Positions 8,997 through 17,982 of a stretch of 64,000 nucleotides of DNA are shown here, piece by piece. Made by a program: the position numbers and the translations under genes. Positions within the stretch are counted from its first letter, which is position 1, and each line of letters begins with the position of its first letter. Source of the stretch: Cellvibrio sp. pealriver (GTDB taxonomy: Bacteria > Pseudomonadota > Gammaproteobacteria > Pseudomonadales > Cellvibrionaceae); NCBI RefSeq assembly GCF_001183545.1, contig NZ_KQ236688.1:3298395-3362394 (forward strand), read 5' to 3'. The notes under the pieces are model-generated. The model had not been told where the DNA came from and ran no database searches. It saw only the letters and a list, made by a program, of their open reading frames with translations.

Positions 8997-9028
8997 AAAA
9001 GACCTAATAATAGGTCTTTTATTAGGTC
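8997..9028 (-). promoter_or_regulatory. TAGGTC repeats: operator of the RelE module and/or pirin terminator
   Basis: AAAAGACCTA (8997-9006) pairs perfectly with TAGGTCTTTT (9011-9020) around ATAA, and a third half-site TAGGTC follows at 9023-9028. The position just upstream of the antitoxin start suits autoregulation. The same hairpin lies just after the pirin stop and ends in T-rich sequence on the minus strand, so it may also terminate pirin transcription. Confidence 0.65.
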
Positions 9029-9045
9029 TCTGTAAAGTGTATCAA

Positions 9046-9738
9046 TCATGGCAAATCAAACACCAAAGCTTTCACCGGTTGTTTAGTTGCGTTCAACTGC
9101 AGTTCGCTGATCTCAGCCAGTTTTGCACCATCGCCCGCACGTACCGATTCACCCTCAATTTTTAACTCGCCATCAATCACATGCACATAGTAATGACGAT
9201 TTTTGTGCGTGTTTAATTGCGCGGTTTCGTTAGCACCCAATAGCAATTGGTAAATGCGCGCATCCTGTTTGATTACCAGACTTCCGGCTTCGCCGTCCGG
9301 GCTTACCGCAAGGGTTAAACCGGGGTTGCGGCCAAAATCTTTTTGCTGATAGCCGGGCGCTTCACCGTACACATTCGGTTGAATCCAGATTTGCAAAAAG
9401 TGTAAGCCTTTAGTGCGCGACGGATTAAATTCGCTGTGGCGGATTCCGCTACCGGCCGACATCAACTGAAATTCACCCGGTGGCAATGTTGCTACATTAC
9501 CTTCACTGTCTTTATGGGCAATTTCACCGTCGAGCACGTAGCTAATAATTTCCATATCGCGATGACCATGGGTATCAAATCCGGCACCGGGCGTTACGCG
9601 GTCATCGTTAATCACGCGCAGCGCAGAAAATCCCATGTGGCGCTCATCGTAATAACTGCCAAATGAAAACGTGTGCTTACTATCCAACCAACCGAAGTTG
9701 GCACCACCGCGTTCATGGCTGCGTCTGATACTGATCAT
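9046..9738 (-). CDS. pirin family protein (bicupin)
   Basis: A 230-residue pirin. The N-terminal cupin holds HTFSFGSYYD, GFDTHGHRDMEIISYVLDGEIAH, and MSAGSGIRHSEFNPS, whose His/Glu residues bind the metal; the C-terminal cupin is more divergent. Bacterial pirins include YhhW-like quercetin 2,3-dioxygenases and redox-linked regulators; the substrate here is unknown. The start is the ATG ending at 9738, preceded by GAGGTG at 5-nt spacing. It lies 70 bp downstream of doxX on the same strand, and the pair is divergent from a LysR regulator, a common arrangement for redox-responsive doxX-pirin units. Confidence 0.93.
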   Translation of the reverse strand: MISIRRSHERGGANFGWLDSKHTFSFGSYYDERHMGFSALRVINDDRVTPGAGFDTHGHRDMEIISYVLDGEIAHKDSEGNVATLPPGEFQLMSAGSGIRHSEFNPSRTKGLHFLQIWIQPNVYGEAPGYQQKDFGRNPGLTLAVSPDGEAGSLVIKQDARIYQLLLGANETAQLNTHKNRHYYVHVIDGELKIEGESVRAGDGAKLAEISELQLNATKQPVKALVFDLP

Positions 9739-9808
9739 GTTACACCTCACTCATTGCGCGGCCGGTCAATTCCGGCCGCGAAGTATCCAATCGGGTTTTT
9801 ACTGATAT

Positions 9809-10249
9809 TTACTGCACACGTTGGGCGATCAGGCTATCGGCACTGATACGGCCGCCGCCGGAGATCAGCAGGGACACAGCACCGGCAAGCAGCGCCAAAC
9901 CAAACTCATAGCCGTTGTTGCTCATAAACAAACCGTTGCTGATATGCACCGAGAAAATCGCCACCACCATGGTGAATGCCAGTACCAACGCGGTAGGACG
10001 AGTGAGCAGACCAAGAATCAAAAACAGGCCGCCGAAGAACTCTGCTGAACCGGCCAGCGCCGCCATCAATACGCCGGGACCGAGGCCAATAGAATCCATC
10101 CACTGCCCAGTGCCTTGCAGGCCGTAGCCGCCAAACCAGCCGAACAATTTCTGTGCGCCGTGGGCGGCGAAGATAATACCCAGCGGCAAACGCAGTGCCA
10201 GTTGAGAGAATGAGTTGTTAGTTGCCAGTACTTTAGTGATTAGGCTCAT
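9809..10249 (-). CDS. DoxX family membrane protein
   Basis: A 146-residue inner-membrane protein with four predicted helices. LRLPLGIIFAAHGAQKLFGWFGGYGLQG and GLFLILGLLTRPTALVLAFTMVVAIF are typical of the DoxX/YphA family, small quinone-linked or oxidoreductase-associated proteins of unclear function. The start is the ATG ending at 10249 with GGAG about 7 nt before it. It is followed by pirin on the same strand and is divergent from a LysR gene. Its leader carries TCAAATTTTTTG directly before the Shine-Dalgarno, matching the leader of the divergent LysR gene. Confidence 0.92.
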   Translation of the reverse strand: MSLITKVLATNNSFSQLALRLPLGIIFAAHGAQKLFGWFGGYGLQGTGQWMDSIGLGPGVLMAALAGSAEFFGGLFLILGLLTRPTALVLAFTMVVAIFSVHISNGLFMSNNGYEFGLALLAGAVSLLISGGGRISADSLIAQRVQ

Positions 10250-10258
10250 GGTGTTCTC

Positions 10259-10400
10259 CAAAAAATTTGATTACTAAGTTGCGATTAGGTTTCTGGTTTG
10301 GCTCGCCGCATTTCGCTGTTCGCCTCACTTGTTGCCAGAATAGGCTTGTAACCGGCGAGAAAAAAGCGGAACATTTTGAGTTATTACTTCAAATTTTTTG
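10259..10400. repeat. 12-bp motif repeated in both leaders of the doxX/lysR divergent region
   Basis: CAAAAAATTTGA at 10259-10270 is exactly the reverse complement of TCAAATTTTTTG at 10389-10400. Each divergent transcript therefore carries TCAAATTTTTTG just upstream of its Shine-Dalgarno: 10 nt before the doxX start and 21 nt before the lysR start. Confidence 0.6.
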
Positions 10401-10420
10401 AACAAAGGAAAAGCCAAGCC

Positions 10421-11305
10421 ATGCACCATGCCATCACCCTGGAAGCCCTGCGTGTACTGGATGCGATTGAGCGTAAAGGCAGCTTCGGTGCCGCTGCTGA
10501 AGCCTTGTTCAAGGTGCCATCGGCACTTTCCTATACCGTCCAAAAGCTGGAATCCGATCTTGGTATCAGCTTATTTGATCGCAGCAAGCAGAAAGCCCAG
10601 CTGACTGCGGCTGGGCGCTTGTTGTTAGAACAGGGTCGCCAACTGCTACAAGCCGCCAATGCGATAGAGGAGGCGGTGCAGCAACTGGAATCCGGCTGGG
10701 AAACCCAATTGCGCATCGCGGTGGATACCGTATTGCCGCTGGCTCCCTTGCTAAAACAGATCAACGCATTCAACCAACTGGATAAACGGGTCGCCATCAC
10801 CATCAGCGAAGAAGTCTTAGGCGGCACATGGGATGCATTGATCGCCGAGCGCTGTGATTTAGCGCTCGGTGCGAGCGGTGATTTACCCAAAGGGATTTTT
10901 GAATATCGTTTAATGGGTGAAGTGGAATTTGTGTTTGCTGTCGCGCGCGAACATCCGCTCTGCCTGCATAAAGGCCCGGTCGATGCCGCCGCCATACGCG
11001 CATTCCCTACGATTGTCATGGCAGATTCATCGCTCACCTCACCGGGGCGGGAATCGGGCTTGCTCGAAAGCAAACAAATTATCCGCGTACCTAATGTTGC
11101 TGCAAAAATTCAGGCGCAAATTTTCGGCGTAGGCGTGGGCTTTTTGCCAAAACATGTAATTAGCGATGAAATAAAACGTGGCGATTTGATTGTGCTGGAA
11201 TGTTCCGTACCACGCCCGAATATCCCGCTTTACATGGCGTGGCGAAAAAATAATTCAGGCAGGGCGCTGCGGTGGTTTGTGGATGCTTGTGAAAAAATGG
11301 ACTGA
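10421..11305 (+). CDS. LysR-family transcriptional regulator, divergent from doxX-pirin
   Basis: A 294-residue LysR regulator. The winged-helix DNA-binding domain covers about residues 5-62 (LDAIERKGSFGAAAEALFKVPSALSYTVQKLE), followed by a linker helix and a two-lobed effector domain (VFAVAREHPLC, VGVGFLPKHVI). The ATG at 10421 gives the normal family N-terminus and has AAGGA upstream; a longer frame from a TTG at 10376 is unsupported. The divergent placement suggests control of doxX and pirin. The effector is unknown. It ends at a bidirectional terminator. Confidence 0.92.
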   Translation: MHHAITLEALRVLDAIERKGSFGAAAEALFKVPSALSYTVQKLESDLGISLFDRSKQKAQLTAAGRLLLEQGRQLLQAANAIEEAVQQLESGWETQLRIAVDTVLPLAPLLKQINAFNQLDKRVAITISEEVLGGTWDALIAERCDLALGASGDLPKGIFEYRLMGEVEFVFAVAREHPLCLHKGPVDAAAIRAFPTIVMADSSLTSPGRESGLLESKQIIRVPNVAAKIQAQIFGVGVGFLPKHVISDEIKRGDLIVLECSVPRPNIPLYMAWRKNNSGRALRWFVDACEKMD

Positions 11306-11318
11306 CTAAATCATAAAT

Positions 11319-11352
11319 AAAATCCCGCCATCAATTTCGATAGCGGGATTTT
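11319..11352. terminator. bidirectional terminator between convergent genes
   Basis: 10-bp perfect stem AAAATCCCGC / GCGGGATTTT (11319-11328 and 11343-11352) with a 14-nt loop and A/T tracts on both sides. It sits between the LysR gene and the leftward gene ending at 11357. Confidence 0.85.
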
Positions 11353-11356
11353 AATT

Positions 11357-11899
11357 TTATTTACAAAAAACACCATATTCAGGACTACGCCCATTACCAC
11401 TATTTGGGCAACGAGACGTCCAACCCACATTTTTAAACTCCAAACTACAACCTGCACCACATCTCGCTATGTAGGTTGGATTTGATAGTAAAGCCGGATC
11501 TGCAGAGTTAGCACAAAAACCTCCATGTACCTGCATTCCTGGGGTAGTGCAAGAAGATACATTTGAGGCGGTGCTGGAGCTTTGTGCAGAACTGGAAGAT
11601 GCTACATTTCTGAAAAAGCTTGGACTCATACAGGAACCTGTGTAAGTAATATTTGCAGCCGGTGTTAAAACACAATTTTGAACATCGCCATTGGAATAAC
11701 CCACGAAACTTTGCGTGGCAACCAACGCATTATTTGACTCCCTGCATTCACGAACAATATTTCTATAGGTATTATTTGGTGGTCCATAAGAACTAACGAC
11801 AGTCCAAGTACAAGACACTGGCGTTTGTGCATTCGCACTCAATCCAATAAAGGCCGCAAAACTGATTGCTACAGAACCCAACATTTTTATAACTCTCAT
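11357..11899 (-). CDS. secreted cysteine-rich protein with Ser-rich linker, unknown function
   Basis: I do not recognise a family. The 180-residue product has a clear signal peptide (MRVIKMLGSVAISFAAF then SANAQT, cleavage near residue 25). A first Cys-containing region (VSCTWTVV, IVRECRESN, QNCVLTP, GSCMSP) is followed by a serine-rich linker (ASSSSAQSSSTASNVSS). The C-terminal region also has many Cys (GGFCAN, ARCGAGCSLEF, SRCPNSGN, ending FCK). Such polyserine linkers are common between modules of Cellvibrio-type exported proteins. The many Cys suggest disulfides in the periplasm or outside the cell. The start has GGAG 5 nt upstream; a longer open frame to 12001 lacks a signal peptide at its start. 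A separate gene of unknown function lies upstream on the same strand. Confidence 0.75.
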   Translation of the reverse strand: MRVIKMLGSVAISFAAFIGLSANAQTPVSCTWTVVSSYGPPNNTYRNIVRECRESNNALVATQSFVGYSNGDVQNCVLTPAANITYTGSCMSPSFFRNVASSSSAQSSSTASNVSSCTTPGMQVHGGFCANSADPALLSNPTYIARCGAGCSLEFKNVGWTSRCPNSGNGRSPEYGVFCK

Positions 11900-12033
11900 A
11901 ACATCTCCAATTTTTTTAATTTGAATTTTTCCTTTCGCGATTTTGAAAAGGCTTGCAATAACAAATCCCCTAAAAATCACAGATGAAATCTGATATCCCA
12001 ATCAGATACTTGAGTTAACATCTGGCTTAGCCA

Positions 12034-12702
12034 TCAATTAAACTCAAATCCTTTCTCGTTACGAGCGACATATAAAATAGTCTCGCCTTGCCGAATTTGG
12101 TTATTATCAATAATCACTTGTGCTGCACGTTCGCTACCCAATACCTGGGAGATAGCCATTGCAGTTTCATTTGCATGTTCACTGTTCACCACACTTACAG
12201 TGATTTGGCACTGGGTAGATTTACAGCGGGTAGATTTAAGTGCAACACCCGCTAGAGCAGGTGCTTGGGAAAAAAGAGATTGGATATGTGATTCTTCTGC
12301 GAGCGCCCAGTTGTAGTCCGTTTCTTCTGCGTCAAACCGCCCGCGCATCTCAACACCCAGATCAAACCAAGCCTTTTCCTTTTGATTATTCGTTAGCCAT
12401 TGTGTAAACGCTTCCGAACGCTGCTGGAACTCATATTCGGCTTTGACCGCATCGACCTGCTGCTGAGTGTTTCGGTCTATGCTTGCCGCTTGGATAGAGC
12501 TTTGGGAAGAAGATGCAATGCTGTGAAAATTATTTTCAGATGACATTTGCTGAAAATTGTTAGCTACTGAGATGATATGCAGATTTTTTTCATAAATTGC
12601 CTCTACAGCAACAGGATCAACTGATTTTTCGCTATTTATGCCTATAAAATAGCCAAACCCAGCAGAAACAAGAATTGAAAAAGTAAAAACGACTTTATTC
12701 AT
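12034..12702 (-). CDS. membrane-anchored protein of unknown function
   Basis: A 222-residue protein. A single N-terminal hydrophobic segment (VVFTFSILVSAGFGYFIGI, about residues 4-22) anchors a mostly helical, Gln/Ser-rich periplasmic region. This is followed by a small C-terminal domain with LKSTRCKSTQCQITV, where two Cys five residues apart could form a disulfide, and a final ETILYVARNEKGFEFN. Similar RCKSxxCQI motifs occur in uncharacterised gammaproteobacterial proteins, but I cannot name the family. A GGA-containing Shine-Dalgarno precedes the ATG. The base composition is more AT-rich than the housekeeping block nearby. Confidence 0.7.
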   Translation of the reverse strand: MNKVVFTFSILVSAGFGYFIGINSEKSVDPVAVEAIYEKNLHIISVANNFQQMSSENNFHSIASSSQSSIQAASIDRNTQQQVDAVKAEYEFQQRSEAFTQWLTNNQKEKAWFDLGVEMRGRFDAEETDYNWALAEESHIQSLFSQAPALAGVALKSTRCKSTQCQITVSVVNSEHANETAMAISQVLGSERAAQVIIDNNQIRQGETILYVARNEKGFEFN

Positions 12703-12871
12703 GCTCTAATCATCCTTCCTGAATGTTGAAAGAAGAATAACAGAATGAAAATAATTTTCAGCAGATTTAGGCGACAATATTATCTTTCATCATCCTTACT
12801 CGGATGAAAACCCTTATCGACCCATCGCTTTTTTATGTTTTTAGCGAGACTGGTGAAATAAAAATGAAAAG

Positions 12872-13315
12872 CTACAAACTGAAGATGCCTATCGTAATGC
12901 CAATTAGAGCGGCGTATCTGAGTGCTTTTCCGAATGCAACCAATACAAAAAATTGCCAAAAACGCACACGCATAACACCTGCAACAAACGTTAATGGATC
13001 ACCGACCACCGGTAACCATGAAAAAAATAGAGAAACCAGCCCGTAACGTTGGAAATGCACTTGAGCCCGGGCAAGTTGGGCAGGCTTTATTGGAAACCAT
13101 TTTTTATCTTGCCAGCGCAAACATTCTTTTCCCAGATACCAATTGATACAGGAACCCAAGGTATTACCACTGGTCGCTGCTAACCATAATAAAAAAACAG
13201 AGTGCTGCTGCTTTAGCAGTACTAATAGTAAAGCTTCAGAAGATAAAGGGAATAATGTGGCTGCAATGAACGCAGAGATAAATAGACTGCCATATGCCAT
13301 AAAAATTTCATTCAA
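12872..13315 (-). CDS. YqaA-type small DedA/VTT-like membrane protein
   Basis: A 147-residue membrane protein with three or four helices. The core PLSSEALLLVLL...TSGNTLGSCINWYLG, followed by RYGLVSLFFSWLPVVGDPLTFVAG, resembles the VTT/SNARE-associated fold of DedA proteins in its short YqaA form. DedA relatives act as lipid scramblases or transporters; the role of YqaA is not known. The gene is near the next upstream gene on the same strand (23 bp). No clear ribosome binding site is seen, and an internal ATG at residue 6 is an alternative start. Confidence 0.8.
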   Translation of the reverse strand: MNEIFMAYGSLFISAFIAATLFPLSSEALLLVLLKQQHSVFLLWLAATSGNTLGSCINWYLGKECLRWQDKKWFPIKPAQLARAQVHFQRYGLVSLFFSWLPVVGDPLTFVAGVMRVRFWQFFVLVAFGKALRYAALIGITIGIFSL

Positions 13316-13338
13316 AAAAGACAGTCTGGTAGGGGCGT

Positions 13339-14175
13339 TTAATAATCAACGCTATTATGGATCTTGAAAATTTTTCGCTGATTATTTTGCAAAATAAAAT
13401 ATCCAGCTTTTAACATAGGCATCTTCATGAACAACTCATCAAACGATCCATCTGCCTGAGCAATAGTTAAACCCCGCTCAATTCGATTAGCCAATGCTTT
13501 ATTCTCTTTATTAACATAAAAACAATATCGGACAGGAATATCGTACTGTAACAATATATTTTTTTCTTGTACCAACCCCAAATCACTAAATCGGGCGATA
13601 TCACTACTCACTTCATGCAGTCCGCGCGATAAAAAATCAAAACGTCCCGCACTTAACATTTTAAACAGCCCTGCATAATTAGCGCCGTAGATAACCTTAA
13701 ACCCATTTGAATCCATGATCAGGCCATCTGTCCAATAATGGCCTGATCCAGCAGAAAATATTTTCATATCTTGCAGGGTTTTAACATTATCAAAGCGAGG
13801 CTGTGAGTTTTTATGAATCAGAAGGGCGCGATAATTATTAAGGCTTTTGAGTAAATCAACATCAACCACCCGAAGCTTTTCGGCTCGCTCTTTGGTGACA
13901 GAGCCCCACATGACATCAATACCGGCGTTGGCAATTAACATGGCGCGGTCACGCTCAATACCACCGCGATGATCCAGATAGACAATAATAAAATCACCAT
14001 CTGTAGGCCGGGTTTTTTCCAACGCCAGATTCAGCACCTGCGTGTAATAAAAATAGATGTCATTGATATTCGTCGTAGCAGCGCCCGATACAGTGACTTT
14101 TAATGGCTCTGCGTGTGTAACAGCACTGGACCACAACAGGCATAACCAAAAGAACGTATTAATGAGCTTGATCAT
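13339..14175 (-). CDS. periplasmic solute-binding-like protein (SBP family 3-like)
   Basis: A 278-residue exported protein. The signal peptide MIKLINTFFWLCLLWSSAV ends near THA|EP. The mature part has the layout of type-II periplasmic binding proteins: ERDRAMLIANAGIDVMWGSVTKERAEKL, then a lobe beginning TLQDMKIFSAGSGHYWTDG, then FDFLSRGLHEVSSD and a C-terminal GLTIAQADGSFDELF. No transporter subunits are adjacent, so it may be a sensor-type or orphan binding protein. The start is the ATG ending at 14175, 10 bp after the aroE stop; the longer frame to 14292 lies inside aroE. No strong ribosome binding site is present, so coupling to aroE is possible. Confidence 0.78.
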   Translation of the reverse strand: MIKLINTFFWLCLLWSSAVTHAEPLKVTVSGAATTNINDIYFYYTQVLNLALEKTRPTDGDFIIVYLDHRGGIERDRAMLIANAGIDVMWGSVTKERAEKLRVVDVDLLKSLNNYRALLIHKNSQPRFDNVKTLQDMKIFSAGSGHYWTDGLIMDSNGFKVIYGANYAGLFKMLSAGRFDFLSRGLHEVSSDIARFSDLGLVQEKNILLQYDIPVRYCFYVNKENKALANRIERGLTIAQADGSFDELFMKMPMLKAGYFILQNNQRKIFKIHNSVDY

Positions 14176-14185
14176 ATTGCGTAGA

Positions 14186-15022
14186 TTACTGTTTATTTTT
14201 TTCAGCAATCTGACGGCGCATGGCGGTAATGACAGGAACCACTTCCGGGCGAATTTGTCGCCACAAATAAAATGCCTCCGCTGCTTGCCCAATAAGCATG
14301 CCTAAACCGTCTGCCACATGTGCTGCGCCAAAATCCTTTGCCCAACGTAAAAAAATGGTGGGCTCAGCGCCGTACATCATGTCGTAACAGCAAGCGTTTT
14401 CTGCGAGCAAATTATCGGGCAGTGGCGGCAACTCACCTTGCATACTGGCCGACGTACCGTTAATGACAATATCAAATGTCTCACCCACCAATTGCTCAAA
14501 GGTTTTGGCCTGTACATCACCCAAATCAAGAAAGTTTTTGGCAAGTTCTTCTGCTTTTGCGAAGGTTCTGTTTGCGATGACAACTTGCGCGGGATTTTCC
14601 TCCAGCAACGGCTGCAAAACACCACGCACTGCACCACCCGCGCCCAAAATTAAAATGCGCTTGCCTTCCAGCTCCCAGCCAAGATTGTGCATGTCATGCA
14701 CCATGCCTATGCCGTCGGTGTTATCACCCAAAATAGTGCCATTGCTCAACCGTGCTAATGTATTGACCGCGCCTGCGCGTTCAGCACGAGCCGTTCGTTG
14801 CTGCGCAAACGCATACGCGTTTAATTTAAACGGCACAGTAATATTTAAACCCTTGCCTCCTTGCTCAAAAAATTCCTGTGCCGCTTTTTCGAATTCACCT
14901 TCATTAACCAATTGTTTGGTGTAGTGCATGTCTTGACCGGTTTGCTCGGCAAACTGGCGATGAATACTGGGCGATTTACTATGGTTAATCGGGTTGCCGA
15001 ATACGGCGTATAAGTCAGTCAT
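14186..15022 (-). CDS. aroE: shikimate dehydrogenase (NADP+)
   Basis: A 278-residue enzyme that reduces 3-dehydroshikimate to shikimate with NADPH in the aromatic amino-acid pathway. Substrate-binding motifs are visible: NPINHSKSPSIHRQF at the start, NITVPFKLNAYAFA, and GDNTDGIGM. The NADP-binding Rossmann motif is ILGAGGAVRGVLQPL, followed by NRT for phosphate recognition and VINGTSASM. The C-terminal DGLGMLIGQAAEAFYLW is also typical. It lies downstream of hemF on the same strand with 46 bp between, the order known from Pseudomonas. Confidence 0.97.
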   Translation of the reverse strand: MTDLYAVFGNPINHSKSPSIHRQFAEQTGQDMHYTKQLVNEGEFEKAAQEFFEQGGKGLNITVPFKLNAYAFAQQRTARAERAGAVNTLARLSNGTILGDNTDGIGMVHDMHNLGWELEGKRILILGAGGAVRGVLQPLLEENPAQVVIANRTFAKAEELAKNFLDLGDVQAKTFEQLVGETFDIVINGTSASMQGELPPLPDNLLAENACCYDMMYGAEPTIFLRWAKDFGAAHVADGLGMLIGQAAEAFYLWRQIRPEVVPVITAMRRQIAEKNKQ

Positions 15023-15068
15023 GGGTTATCCAAAAAATCAACAAAACAGTTATCAGGCTATTTATTTT

Positions 15069-15995
<927 letters not shown>

Positions 15996-16127
15996 TTAAC
16001 AATGAGCCGGAGAATACCCGGGAGGAGGGTACATGATAAGAAAGGCCGACATTCTACGCGGCCATGCATGAAAGGGGAAAACCTCGATTGGTTTCATGAT
16101 TGGATTGCGACGAATGGTTGATTCCCA

Positions 16128-16697
16128 TCAACCTGGGCGAATGATCTCACCCGTCAATAGATCGCGGATTTCAGAGGGCGCATTTCGCTTCCCAACATGC
16201 CCTGCGGTAATCGCATCCAGGCTGCTGCCAAAATAACGCCGCACCTGATGGATGTCGGTTGCCGGTGGAAGACCGGCCGGATTACATGAGGTAGACACAA
16301 TAGGGCCACCAAAGGCACGCGACAAACCCGCCGCAACAGGGTGGTCCGTCACCCTCAGCGCCACACTCGTGAACTTACCGGTAATCCAGTAGGGAACCAA
16401 TCCATTGTTCGGCACCAGCCAGGTATGCGGCCCTGGCCACGAATTTTTCAACCGTTGACGCTGAAGATCATTGAGGTGACAAATAAAAGGCTCAAACATA
16501 GCGATATTGGCAGCTACAAGAATCACGCCTTTTTCAATCGGGCGATCTTTTAATGCAAGGATTTCATAAACAGCGGCTTCATCAAACGGATTGCAACCCA
16601 ACCCCCATACCGCCTCGGTCGGATAAGCCACTACACCACCCTGTTTCATTTGGCGCGCGGCAAATTGGATGCGGGGATTCAGCGACCAATCAATCAT
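16128..16697 (-). CDS. tsaC: threonylcarbamoyl-AMP synthase (YrdC/RimN type)
   Basis: A 189-residue YrdC-domain protein. It makes threonylcarbamoyl-AMP from Thr, bicarbonate and ATP, the first step of tRNA t6A37 modification. Visible motifs are GGVVAYPTEAVWGLGCNPFD, the KDRP loop (ALKDRPIEKGVILVA), WPGPHTWLVP, VALRVTDHPVA and GPIVSTSCNPAG. The length fits the short TsaC form rather than Sua5. The start at the ATG ending at 16697 gives MIDWSLNPR; a TTG seven codons upstream is in frame but unlikely. It follows dprA on the same strand. Confidence 0.96.
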   Translation of the reverse strand: MIDWSLNPRIQFAARQMKQGGVVAYPTEAVWGLGCNPFDEAAVYEILALKDRPIEKGVILVAANIAMFEPFICHLNDLQRQRLKNSWPGPHTWLVPNNGLVPYWITGKFTSVALRVTDHPVAAGLSRAFGGPIVSTSCNPAGLPPATDIHQVRRYFGSSLDAITAGHVGKRNAPSEIRDLLTGEIIRPG

Positions 16698-16738
16698 GGG
16701 TGCGATACCTTTTATCAAGAGAGAACGATGTAATATCG

Positions 16739-17929
16739 CTATGATACCAGCTCAACTGCACCTGTCCGCACATAAGAAGCACCGACCTGTTGTACTAACC
16801 CCTTAATTTCCAAGCCAATCAGCTGCGCCGACAAGCTGCCAATATCCAAACCTGTGCGCTCTGCCAACAAATCGACCGGCAGAGGATCGTAGCCCAGCGC
16901 CTGCAGAAGCTGCTTTTCCGGATCATCAAGCGTAATAACGTCTTGCGTTATCGATGGCTGCGGCTGTTCATTCAGAGCGAAAAAATCAGTTTGTGATAGC
17001 GGCTGTTTGATTTCCTGCCGCTTATAGCTGAGCAATCCCGCTAACTGATCAACAATGTCCTGCGCCGTTTCAACCAGTGTTGCCCCTTGGCGGATCAGCT
17101 GGTGGCAACCGCGCGCTAAAGGATTGTGGATAGACCCGGGGATCGCGAATACCTCGCGGTCATGCTGTAACGCGTAGGATGCGGTGATCAACGAGCCGCT
17201 TTGAACTGCAGCCTCCACCACCAAAGTACCTCCACTCAAACCGCTGATAATACGGTTGCGTTGGGGAAAGTTGCAGGCATGGGATGCGGTCCCCAATGGA
17301 AACTCACTAACCAATGCACCACCGCTATCGATAATTTCTTGGGCCAGGGAGCGGTGACGGGAGGGATAAATCAGATCAATTCCGGTCCCCATTACCGCAA
17401 TGGTTTTGCCATTGGCGCGCAGGGCACCCCGATGTGCCGCAGCATCTATTCCCAAGGCCAAACCACTGGTGATAGCAAACCCGCGCTCGGCCATGTAGTG
17501 CGCAAAACGTTCGGCATTTTCAGCGCCACCGCCACTGGGGTTACGGCTACCTACAATCGCCAACTGTGGCAGGCTAAGGCTTGCGGGTTCCCCGCGTACA
17601 AACAATAACGGTGGCGGACGCGGAATTTCACGCAGCAAGCGTGGATAAAGCGGATCGTCGTAATGCAGGCAGTAGAGTCCGGGTTGCGATTCGAGATAAG
17701 ACAAATCTGCCGCTAACCGACATCCCGGTTCAGATCGATCAGGGTTGGATAAGTAATTTTTCAGCATCTCAGCGGCTGCAGGTTTTAGAAAAGAACCCAA
17801 GTCAGCAGGAGGGGAATTGATTAGTTGTGAAGGACATTCCAACTGGCTCAGCAGCTGCCAGTAGCCAGCAACACCGAATTCAGGCAGACGCAGAAGCAAA
17901 AGGGTTGCAGCAAGCGGAGAGAGGGGCAT
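16739..17929 (-). CDS. dprA: DNA-processing protein DprA (Smf)
   Basis: A 396-residue protein that loads RecA on incoming single-stranded DNA during natural transformation. The Rossmann core shows AIVGSRNPSGGGAENAERF, ITSGLALGIDAAAHRGAL, VMGTGIDLIYPSRH, and NFPQRNRIISGLSGGTLVVEA. An N-terminal SAM-like helical region and a C-terminal winged helix (about residues 325-390) flank it. Two ATGs are possible, ending at 17938 or 17929; AAGGA lies 8 nt before the second and overlaps the first, so the second is chosen. It lies between the LysM gene and tsaC on the same strand. Confidence 0.95.
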   Translation of the reverse strand: MPLSPLAATLLLLRLPEFGVAGYWQLLSQLECPSQLINSPPADLGSFLKPAAAEMLKNYLSNPDRSEPGCRLAADLSYLESQPGLYCLHYDDPLYPRLLREIPRPPPLLFVRGEPASLSLPQLAIVGSRNPSGGGAENAERFAHYMAERGFAITSGLALGIDAAAHRGALRANGKTIAVMGTGIDLIYPSRHRSLAQEIIDSGGALVSEFPLGTASHACNFPQRNRIISGLSGGTLVVEAAVQSGSLITASYALQHDREVFAIPGSIHNPLARGCHQLIRQGATLVETAQDIVDQLAGLLSYKRQEIKQPLSQTDFFALNEQPQPSITQDVITLDDPEKQLLQALGYDPLPVDLLAERTGLDIGSLSAQLIGLEIKGLVQQVGASYVRTGAVELVS

Positions 17930-17982
17930 AGGGTTCATCCTTGAACTGGGGAGGGCTGCCAGTAATGGCAGCGGATTGGATA

